Both the position numbers and the translations under genes were made by a program. Positions 1 to 5,036 of a stretch of DNA of 5,379 bases are shown piece by piece. This DNA is from Microcaldota archaeon (GTDB lineage Archaea > Micrarchaeota > Micrarchaeia > Micrarchaeales > Micrarchaeaceae): the NCBI GenBank assembly GCA_030039935.1, contig JASHUQ010000036.1, positions 1 through 5,379 on the forward strand, given 5' to 3'. How positions within the stretch are numbered: the first letter of the stretch is position 1; the number at the start of each line of letters is the position of its first letter. The notes under the pieces are model-generated. The model saw nothing but the letters and a program-made list of their open reading frames with translations, was not told where the DNA came from and searched no databases.

Positions 1-1607
1 TGTATCCTCTTTGATGCATCCTGCGTTATCCTTGGATGAACATTCTTTCTTGCATATGCGATGTATTTCCTTAGTATTTCAGCATCTAATGCCGGCCTCT
101 CTACCTGTTCATATTCCTGTATTTCAGAAAGAACCGCACCAGCAGCTTCATGCTGCAGAAGTATGTGGTGCGCTATGCTCTTGTCAAGTTCTTCATCTAG
201 TATGTCTTTTATAGGGAAAATCAGGTCGAACCTTGAAAGAAGTGTGGGGGGTATGTCGAACTGCTCAGCCGGATAAACATTTGGATCGAACCTTCCGAAC
301 TTTGGGTTCGCTGCAGCGAGCACTGCAGCCCTCGCATTGAACGTCGCTATTATTCCAGCTTTTGCAACGCTTACTGTCTGGGATTCCAGTGCTTCGTGGA
401 GCGCGGATCTGTCATCCTCGCTAACTTTGTCAAATTCATCTACAGCGACGATTCCGCCGCTTCCCAAAACCATAGCCCCTCCTTTAAGCGTCCATCCTCC
501 TTCTGAGAAATCATCTCTCTCTGCAACTGCTGTCATTCCTCCTCCAGTTATAGATTTTCCGCTTACGTAGATTCCCTTTGGAACAAGCTTTATCACAGAC
601 TGAAGGATCCTTGTCTTTGCGCTTCCAGGATCCCCTATAAGAAGAATGTGCATGTCGCTTCTTATCGGGCCTCCATCTACTAGGGTTTTTCCAATAGTAC
701 CACCAAAGAGCTGGAGCGCTATTGCCTGTTTTATCTCATTGTAGCCGTAAATTGATGGTGCAATTGACTTTGATATCTTTTCAAATATGTGTGCGTCTTT
801 TCCCAATTCCTTTATTATCCTTTCTTCCTCCTCGCTTATTTGAATGTCTGCAAATTCTTTTTGTTTTGGAATTATTGATACAGTGTCTATGAACATTGTG
901 TATATGTCGCGTTCAAGTTTTCCTCTAAGGTTCCTCCTCGGCCTTATCCTTAGTATTCCTGTCAGCTCTATTCTGTCTCCTGGAATTACTGTATTGACAA
1001 GGTCGTCCTCCATCCACACCTCAAGCTGCCATGTAGGAGAGCTTCCCTTCAGCTTTTCCAAAGGGTCCTGAACAGCTATTTTCTGAAGATTGATGAACTG
1101 GGATTCTTCCGCAATCTGCTTCAGCGACCTTCTTTTGCACTGGAGGCAGATATCAGGCATATCGTCCTTTCCAAACCTTATCTTGTATGTTGCTCCGCAG
1201 AAAGTGCATTTGTAAGATCCAATCTTCACCTTTGGGTTTATCTCGGACCATTTTACAATAAGGCTGTCGAGCATTATCATCTTGCTTATGAATGAAGAGC
1301 CTACGTCCTGCACAAGGGGAACGTTTGTGCTCTGCCCGAAGATTCTTACATGTACCTCTCTTCCATCAAGATTTACGCTCTCCATTTTTCCTCTGAGCGA
1401 CTCTGTCGCAGCTTCTATATACGAATCTGGCTGCTCCATCACCGCCTCTGCGAGCTCCGGGTCGAATTTCACGATGTCTTTAAAATCCACAATAAGGCTT
1501 CTTTTATCCGGGAAAGAAATAGAAAGCGATTTTATCTCGTCAGAGTAATACCTGTCAAAGAAATCATCAAATTTTGTTTTTGCTGGGTCGAGAGCTGCGT
1601 CGGCCAT
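1..1607 (-). CDS. mcm: Replicative DNA helicase MCM (3' end outside window)
   Basis: This is the archaeal minichromosome maintenance helicase, the hexameric ATP-driven motor that unwinds DNA at replication forks in the cytoplasm. I translated 535 uninterrupted codons from the ATG at 1607-1605 to the left edge. The N-terminal domain holds a zinc site, CTFC at residues 134-137 and CLQC at 154-157, followed by the MCM-typical IPGDRIELTGIL stretch. The AAA+ part begins with SIAPSIYGY (281-289), Walker A GDPGSAKT (325-332), Walker B VDEFD (D390, E391), sensor 1 LAAANP (N434) and the arginine-finger motif SRFDLIF (R459). Archaeal MCMs are usually about 650-700 residues, so the lid, sensor 2 and C-terminal winged helix should lie beyond the window. 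No intein or frameshift is seen. The Walker A ends in KT, where MCMs normally have KS. A weak GGGGA lies 5 bases before the ATG, and an in-frame stop lies upstream (1661-1659). It is divergent from metG; no GINS gene, a frequent mcm neighbour in archaea, is visible. Confidence 0.97.
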   Translation of the reverse strand, partial: MADAALDPAKTKFDDFFDRYYSDEIKSLSISFPDKRSLIVDFKDIVKFDPELAEAVMEQPDSYIEAATESLRGKMESVNLDGREVHVRIFGQSTNVPLVQDVGSSFISKMIMLDSLIVKWSEINPKVKIGSYKCTFCGATYKIRFGKDDMPDICLQCKRRSLKQIAEESQFINLQKIAVQDPLEKLKGSSPTWQLEVWMEDDLVNTVIPGDRIELTGILRIRPRRNLRGKLERDIYTMFIDTVSIIPKQKEFADIQISEEEERIIKELGKDAHIFEKISKSIAPSIYGYNEIKQAIALQLFGGTIGKTLVDGGPIRSDMHILLIGDPGSAKTRILQSVIKLVPKGIYVSGKSITGGGMTAVAERDDFSEGGWTLKGGAMVLGSGGIVAVDEFDKVSEDDRSALHEALESQTVSVAKAGIIATFNARAAVLAAANPKFGRFDPNVYPAEQFDIPPTLLSRFDLIFPIKDILDEELDKSIAHHILLQHEAAGAVLSEIQEYEQVERPALDAEILRKYIAYARKNVHPRITQDASKRI

Positions 1608-1612
1608 TGAAA

Positions 1613-1617
1613 TCCCC
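1613..1617 (-). promoter_or_regulatory. Possible ribosome binding site of mcm
   Basis: Read on the minus strand this is GGGGA, five bases before the mcm ATG. It is a modest match to an archaeal Shine-Dalgarno sequence. Together with the more distant TATA-like box it suggests that mcm has a short leader, unlike the other three first genes of the window. Confidence 0.35.
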
Positions 1618-1623
1618 AAAAGT

Positions 1624-1682
1624 AGTAATATTAATATATCAAAACAGATTAATATTGCTTACCCACAGTGAGTAGTATTAAT
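1624..1682. repeat. Three AGTAATATTAAT-type half-sites between mcm and metG
   Basis: Copy 1 is AGTAATATTAAT at 1624-1635. Copy 2, at 1648-1659, is inverted and reads AGCAATATTAAT on the minus strand (11 of 12 matching). Copy 3 is AGTAGTATTAAT at 1671-1682, direct with respect to copy 1 (11 of 12). Copies 1 and 2 form an inverted repeat with a 12-base spacer; copy 3 begins 47 bases after copy 1. They cover the mcm promoter and end just before the metG TATA-like box, a position expected of a shared operator. Low-complexity AT richness alone could also produce part of this. Confidence 0.45.
1644..1657 (-). promoter_or_regulatory. Predicted mcm promoter (TATA-like box followed by TCTGT)
   Basis: On the minus strand the sequence reads CAATATTAATCTGT. 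The AT-rich box ends 36 bases before the mcm ATG, which would put the transcription start roughly 15-20 bases upstream of the gene and leave room for the GGGGA site in the leader. The TCTGT directly after the box is shared with the other promoters of the window. A second AT-rich candidate, TGATATATTAA (plus-strand 1631-1641), is closer to the gene and would give an almost leaderless transcript, so the choice between the two is uncertain. Confidence 0.4.
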
Positions 1683-1690
1683 CCAATCCC

Positions 1691-1703
1691 TTTTTATTCT
1701 GTT
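1691..1703 (+). promoter_or_regulatory. Predicted metG promoter (TATA-like box followed by TCTGTT)
   Basis: The sequence TTTTTATTCTGTT lies with its box centred about 25 bases before the GTG at 1720, the usual distance from an archaeal TATA box to the transcription start. The metG mRNA would then begin at or next to the GTG and be leaderless. The box is T-rich rather than a good TTTATATA match, so its strength is uncertain. Confidence 0.4.
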
Positions 1704-1719
1704 CACTCAAAGAGGTTTA

Positions 1720-3222
1720 GTGGCAGTAAAGGTGGTAGAACTGAAATTCTATGTTACAACCCCAATATATTATGTGAATGATAAACCCCACATAGGCCAT
1801 GCCTATTGCACCATAGCCGCCGATGTGCTTGCAAGGTGGCACAGGCTCAAAGGAGATGATGTTTTCTTTCTTACTGGAACAGACGAACACGGTGAAAAGG
1901 TAGAGCAGGCGGCAAACTCTGTTAAGAAAACACCCAAGGAATTTGTCGACAGCATAGTTGGAAAATACAAAGAGGTATGGAAAGAGCTGAACATATCATA
2001 CGATTGCTTCATAAGAACCAGCGACCCTGTACATGAAAATGTCGTATCCCAAATCATAGAAAAAATAGCAAAGAAGGGAGACATCTACAAGGGTTTTTAT
2101 GAGGGATGGTACTGTGTCCCAGACGAAACATTCTGGACAGACCTCCAGTTAAGGAATGGAAAATGCCCTGAATGCGGGAGAGAGGTAAAAAAAGTGAAGG
2201 AGGAAAGTTATTTCTTCAAATTAAGCAAATACCAGGACAGGCTGCTGGATTTCTACAAAAGCAACCCCGATTTTCTTTCTCCAAAATTCAGGTCAAAGGA
2301 GATACTAAACAGAGTGAAAGAGGGATTGAAGGACATAAGCATAACGAGGACAACAATAAAATGGGCTGTGCCCTTTCCTCTTGACAAAAATCACACTTTA
2401 TACGTTTGGATTGACGCTCTGTTCAATTATATAAGCGCTTTAGGATGGCCCAACGGCGATAATTTCAAAAGGTTCTGGCCTGCAGATGTACATCTTGTAG
2501 GAAAGGAGATAAACTGGTTCCATTCAGTAATATGGCCCGCTCTTTTGTTCTCTTCGGGAATAGAGCCTCCAAGAAAGGTGTTCGCTACTGGCTGGCTTAC
2601 AGTAGATGGTAAAAAAATAGGCAAAAGCCTTGGCAATGCCATAGACCCTGCTGCGCTTTCAAGGAAATACTCTATAGATGCATTGAGATATTTCCTGCTA
2701 AAGGAGCTTCCACTTGGCGACGATGGAGACTTTTCAGAAAAAGCGCTGGTTACAAGGCTGAATAACGAACTGGCAGCTGAACTCGGGAATCTTCTGAATA
2801 GGACCATCATACTTGCAGAGAGGTTCGATGGAAGGATTGAAGGAAAAGCAGAACTGGACAAGGCCATCAACCTGCAGAAGATAGGCACGCTAATGGATAA
2901 AATAGATCCGTTTAATGCTTTATCGGTAATATTCTCTTTCATCAAAGCGGCAAACAAGTATGTGAATGACAAAGAACCATGGAAGCTAAACGGGAGGGAA
3001 CTCGGTAACGTCCTATACAATCTACTGGAATCACTACGGATAGTATCTATACTGATAAGCCCATTTATGCCAGGAACTTCAGAAAAAATAAATTTGCAAC
3101 TGGGAGTAAAGGCTGGCAGCCTCAAAGATTGCGTTTTCGGAAAACATGAGTACAAAGTAAAGAAAGGAGAATATCTATTCAAGAAGTTAGACGCCTCCTC
3201 TCTGGATGGCGCTGTAGGGTAG
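1720..3222 (+). CDS. metG: Methionyl-tRNA synthetase, bacterial-type catalytic chain without C-terminal OB domain
   Basis: This class Ia enzyme charges tRNA-Met with methionine using ATP, in the cytoplasm. The N-terminus has KFYVTTPIYYVND and the HIGH motif at residues 24-27. A connective insert carries a zinc-knuckle-like element with C132, D135, C149 and C152; D135 stands where a cysteine is usual. The second signature is KIGKS (299-303) in place of KMSKS, followed by LGN. The helical anticodon domain keeps N357, R361 and W421, which appear to match E. coli N391, R395 and W461. The chain ends shortly after LFKKLD (486-491), the equivalent of the LFPRI motif, so the tRNA-binding domain fused there in many bacterial MetRS is absent. 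Sequence style is that of the short bacterial MetRS, not the archaeal ALPYVNGPIHLGH type, which suggests acquisition from bacteria. I chose GTG 1720 from the promoter distance; AGAGG at 1711-1715 also precedes it. GTG 1732 or CTG 1741 (just before KFYVTT, where the family usually starts) are alternatives. The 3' end overlaps the convergent gene by 44 bp. Confidence 0.96.
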   Translation: MAVKVVELKFYVTTPIYYVNDKPHIGHAYCTIAADVLARWHRLKGDDVFFLTGTDEHGEKVEQAANSVKKTPKEFVDSIVGKYKEVWKELNISYDCFIRTSDPVHENVVSQIIEKIAKKGDIYKGFYEGWYCVPDETFWTDLQLRNGKCPECGREVKKVKEESYFFKLSKYQDRLLDFYKSNPDFLSPKFRSKEILNRVKEGLKDISITRTTIKWAVPFPLDKNHTLYVWIDALFNYISALGWPNGDNFKRFWPADVHLVGKEINWFHSVIWPALLFSSGIEPPRKVFATGWLTVDGKKIGKSLGNAIDPAALSRKYSIDALRYFLLKELPLGDDGDFSEKALVTRLNNELAAELGNLLNRTIILAERFDGRIEGKAELDKAINLQKIGTLMDKIDPFNALSVIFSFIKAANKYVNDKEPWKLNGRELGNVLYNLLESLRIVSILISPFMPGTSEKINLQLGVKAGSLKDCVFGKHEYKVKKGEYLFKKLDASSLDGAVG

Positions 3223-4066
3223 TGCCCTCTTTTTCTATATTTTCATTGAAGATTCCCTGTTCTCTTATGTCACGCATCCCTATGTTTACGCCTTCAAACA
3301 TTGGTTCCTGTGCAATAATGTCCTGCAATCTTGCCATCTTTTCAACTTCGTGATCGTTTGTCGCTGTCAAGAATATCTCTTTTACACCGCCCTTTTTTAC
3401 AGCAATCTCCAATGATGCAATTATTTTGTTTATGCTGAACGAAGCTACAAAATATACGTTAAGATTGTCAAGGGCCAAACTCTTACCTTTTTCGTTCTCC
3501 ATCCTTTCTATAGCTGTAATATAATCTCCTACAAGTCTTTTTGTAGGCGTTCTCACTATTGCGTAATGCATCTGGCTCTCTTTTTTCTCTGGCGCAAATG
3601 CCAGAACCTTTGTTGTAACCATCATCCTTTCACCATTATCTCTTGGATGTGTTGCTGCATATTTCAGCAATCTTTTCCGCTGCCACTCCGCGACAGCCTC
3701 TTCGACATCTACAGGATTTCCTTTAAGATTTACTCCGTCTCTTTTTAGAGGTTCGTAGAATTCTTCCATGAAGTATCTGCTCATTTTAATCTTTCCTTCC
3801 TCAACCTCAATAAGGCACGCAATAGCTGCGCACCCCTTGACAAGCTCTGGCTTAGTCGAGCTGTGTGGCTCCTGTATTACCTCAGCTACATCCTGAGTTT
3901 CTCTTAGTACATCTATATCCTGTTCTGGGCTCAGCCCTGCAGGCAGGCCTATTCCATAAAGAGGAATGCTGTCAAGCATGCTTGCTTTCTTTGCCTTGTC
4001 TCTCCGTTTGTTTCCTCTCCTATCAATGCATCCGTCATATACCCATATCTCTTCTTTTGCGATCAT
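3179..4066 (-). CDS. Unrecognised 295-residue protein, coupled to the OB-fold gene
   Basis: I do not recognise the family. The start is well supported: its ATG overlaps the stop of the upstream OB-fold gene as ATGA (plus-strand 4063-4066), a sign of translational coupling; GAGGG lies about 10 bases further upstream. There is no signal peptide and no membrane segment, so a soluble cytoplasmic protein is expected. The N-terminal 30 residues are lysine- and arginine-rich. Residues about 79-87 form a short hydrophobic run after LVKGC. The C-terminal half reads like an alternating strand-helix fold: NVYFVASF (203-210), an amphipathic stretch to about 224, VKEIFLTATN (228-237), a helix to about 256, then GVNIGMRDI (259-267). 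That could be a small Rossmann-like domain, but this is inference from hydrophobicity only. No catalytic motif is evident. The last 14 residues are encoded antisense to the end of metG and are probably an unstructured tail. The link with a tRNA-binding protein and metG hints at a translation-related role. Confidence 0.82.
   Translation of the reverse strand: MIAKEEIWVYDGCIDRRGNKRRDKAKKASMLDSIPLYGIGLPAGLSPEQDIDVLRETQDVAEVIQEPHSSTKPELVKGCAAIACLIEVEEGKIKMSRYFMEEFYEPLKRDGVNLKGNPVDVEEAVAEWQRKRLLKYAATHPRDNGERMMVTTKVLAFAPEKKESQMHYAIVRTPTKRLVGDYITAIERMENEKGKSLALDNLNVYFVASFSINKIIASLEIAVKKGGVKEIFLTATNDHEVEKMARLQDIIAQEPMFEGVNIGMRDIREQGIFNENIEKEGTTLQRHPERRRLTS
3228..3243 (+). terminator. Possible T-rich terminator after metG
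   Basis: TCTTTTTCTATATTTT begins five bases after the metG stop. Archaeal transcription commonly ends at T-rich tracts on the non-template strand, without a hairpin. The tract lies inside the 3' part of the convergent gene. For that gene the only candidate is a weaker CT-rich run on the minus strand around 3151-3170, within metG. Confidence 0.4.
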
Positions 4067-4389
4067 CTCACCCTGCTTCCCTCTTTAATGTCTTTGTCAA
4101 TTTGAAGGAGGGACACCGTATTATTGTCTACAGCGGCAAGCACCATCCCCTGCGACTCAAAACCAGCTATATTCTTTGGGTCAAGGTTTACCAAAACAAC
4201 AACTTTTTTGCCAAGCAGCTCTTCCTTTGAATATGATTCCTTCACGCCAGCTGCTATTGTCCTTGTCCCAAGCTCGCTTCCCAAATCTACCTTGAATCCA
4301 TACATTGGCTTTCTCGTATTCAGATCCTGTACGTCTATTATCTTTCCTATCCTTATGTCTATTGCGGAGAACTCGTTTATTGAAACCAT
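4063..4389 (-). CDS. Stand-alone EMAP-II/MetRS-beta-like tRNA-binding OB-fold protein
   Basis: This 108-residue protein is a single tRNA-binding OB-fold domain of the EMAP-II/Arc1p/CsaA type (COG0073-like). Such domains bind the outer corner of tRNA non-specifically and occur fused to MetRS or as separate beta subunits. Family features in order are IDIRIGKI (10-17), RKPMYGFKVDLG (26-37), RTIAAG (43-48), the strand GKKVVVLVNLDP (60-71), GFESQGMVLAA (76-86) and the closing EGSRVR. Length equals one domain, with no extension. The RKPMY segment recalls CsaA, while ESQGMVLAA recalls the MetRS C-terminus; I favour a MetRS-beta-like tRNA-binding protein over the CsaA chaperone. The MetRS encoded at 1720-3222 lacks exactly this domain, so a split alpha/beta enzyme is plausible. 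It is the first gene of a two-gene operon, and its stop overlaps the next start. Its promoter suggests a leader of only a few bases, and no Shine-Dalgarno sequence is seen. Confidence 0.9.
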   Translation of the reverse strand: MVSINEFSAIDIRIGKIIDVQDLNTRKPMYGFKVDLGSELGTRTIAAGVKESYSKEELLGKKVVVLVNLDPKNIAGFESQGMVLAAVDNNTVSLLQIDKDIKEGSRVR

Positions 4390-4411
4390 AAAATCATCTT
4401 TTATATGTAAA

Positions 4412-4425
4412 ACAGATATTTATAA
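4412..4425 (-). promoter_or_regulatory. Predicted promoter of the OB-fold gene (TATA box plus TCTGT)
   Basis: On the minus strand this reads TTATAAATATCTGT. TTATAAATA is a good archaeal TATA box, centred about 32 bases before the ATG at 4389, which predicts a leader of about five bases. It should drive both the OB-fold gene and the coupled 295-residue gene. The TCTGT after the box recurs in the other promoters of the window. Confidence 0.6.
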
Positions 4426-4456
4426 GCATTTCAAAAGCGTAAAGTTTATCTCCAAA

Positions 4457-4473
4457 TATGCAAAAAAAGCATA
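4457..4473. promoter_or_regulatory. Small palindrome TATGC-A7-GCATA next to the TATA box
   Basis: TATGC (4457-4461) and GCATA (4469-4473) are perfect inverted arms around seven adenines, ending one base before the predicted TATA box of the gene starting at 4507. The position overlaps the BRE region, where a regulator could compete with or recruit transcription factor B. A 5-bp arm can arise by chance in AT-rich DNA. Confidence 0.3.
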
Positions 4474-4474
4474 G

Positions 4475-4487
4475 TTTAAATATCTGT
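4475..4487 (+). promoter_or_regulatory. Predicted promoter of the gene at 4507 (TATA box plus TCTGT)
   Basis: TTTAAATATCTGT carries a good TATA box whose centre is about 28 bases before the ATG at 4507. Transcription should start within a base or two of the ATG, giving a leaderless mRNA; consistent with this, no Shine-Dalgarno sequence precedes the start. A further AT-rich stretch, TTTATAATAT at 4491-4500, is too close to the gene to act as its TATA box. Confidence 0.55.
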
Positions 4488-4506
4488 AAATTTATAATAT
4501 TATCGA

Positions 4507-5028
4507 ATGCACAGCGCAACAATAAGCCATATTAGCGAAACAGAAGAGGCATCGCCATTAGAGGAGATAATGCTCCCAACGTGCCGTGCATGGACTGCTA
4601 AGAAGATAAAGGTCAGGATATTTGATGCGAAACCAGAGCCGTCTTTGTCGATGAATAGGCGGTGCCTGGCACTCTATTTCGTTTATGATGGGCCAAACCC
4701 TACAGACAATCAGCTGCCATCAAGAATTGAGATACGGCCAGCAACAGGCCCAAGATACAAAGACAATGTTGATGCCATTAGCGAGCTCTACGGCCAGATA
4801 GAAAAAGGAATGATGAGGGCAAAAAGGGAACACGGCCATAGGTTTTGCGACATTACGCTAAGCCTTGAAAAGATCCCGAATTACGTAAAAAGAAATGCAT
4901 CTGACCCGAATTTTTCTCTAAGGCATGTGGTAAGAGAAGGGAGAAACGATGTTTCGGTAGATGAGCCCCAAATAGCGGAAACAAACATCTACTCTTTTGA
5001 TGATCCATCGCATCTTGTAAGAACATAG
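4507..5028 (+). CDS. Unrecognised 173-residue soluble protein, first gene of an operon
   Basis: I do not recognise this protein. The ATG at 4507 sits at leaderless distance from a good TATA box, which supports the start. The first 25 residues are acidic and probably disordered (ETEEASPLEE at 11-20). A likely folded core follows: a basic strand AKKIKVRIFD (31-40), a hydrophobic strand CLALYFVYDG (53-62), and SRIEIRP (72-78), together resembling a small beta-sheet domain. A charged helix-like stretch spans about 87-110, then CDITLSLEKIP (114-124). No membrane segment, signal peptide or paired-cysteine metal site is seen; the three cysteines (26, 53, 114) are scattered. The C-terminal part is polar and ends in IYSFDDPSHLVRT. 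Codon use with AGG/AGA arginines resembles the rest of the window, so recent transfer is not indicated. The next gene begins 8 bp after the stop, and the two are presumably co-transcribed and functionally linked. Function is unknown. Confidence 0.8.
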   Translation: MHSATISHISETEEASPLEEIMLPTCRAWTAKKIKVRIFDAKPEPSLSMNRRCLALYFVYDGPNPTDNQLPSRIEIRPATGPRYKDNVDAISELYGQIEKGMMRAKREHGHRFCDITLSLEKIPNYVKRNASDPNFSLRHVVREGRNDVSVDEPQIAETNIYSFDDPSHLVRT

Positions 5029-5032
5029 GTGA
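5027..5032 (+). promoter_or_regulatory. Ribosome binding site AGGTGA overlapping the upstream stop
   Basis: AGGTGA is a strong match to the archaeal anti-Shine-Dalgarno sequence. It shares its first two bases with the TAG stop of the preceding gene and lies four bases before the ATG at 5037. It fixes that start and supports co-translation within one mRNA. Internal genes here use such sites, while first genes seem leaderless. Confidence 0.7.
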
Positions 5033-5036
5033 ATTC

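Larger units (their letters stand above)
4412..4487. repeat. Perfect 11-bp inverted repeat spanning the divergent promoters
   Basis: ACAGATATTTA at 4412-4422 is repeated in inverted form as TAAATATCTGT at 4477-4487, with 54 bp between. Each arm covers the 3' part of a TATA box and the TCTGT that follows, so the two divergent promoters are near mirror images. The repeat is exact over 11 bp and does not extend further in either direction. Confidence 0.6.

Noticed and set aside
11..1610. Several plus-strand frames of 67-88 codons opposite mcm
   Set aside because: They overlap a complete, motif-verified MCM reading frame on the other strand and overlap one another; their translations are low-complexity shadows.
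1608..1719. Replication origin between mcm and metG, because of AT-rich repeats next to a replication gene
   Set aside because: Archaeal origins typically sit next to orc1/cdc6 and carry origin recognition boxes with a G-string; neither is present, and the repeats are explained equally well as promoter operators.
2427..3182. A 251-codon open frame on the minus strand opposite metG
   Set aside because: It lies wholly antisense to a strongly conserved MetRS. The translation is rich in Ser, Leu, Pro and Phe without motifs, and there is no promoter or ribosome binding site. It is a shadow of the metG codon pattern.
3865..4474. Plus-strand frames of 121 and 116 codons (3865-4230 and 4124-4474)
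   Set aside because: Both are antisense to the 295-residue gene and the OB-fold gene, which have better support; the second also runs through the promoter region.
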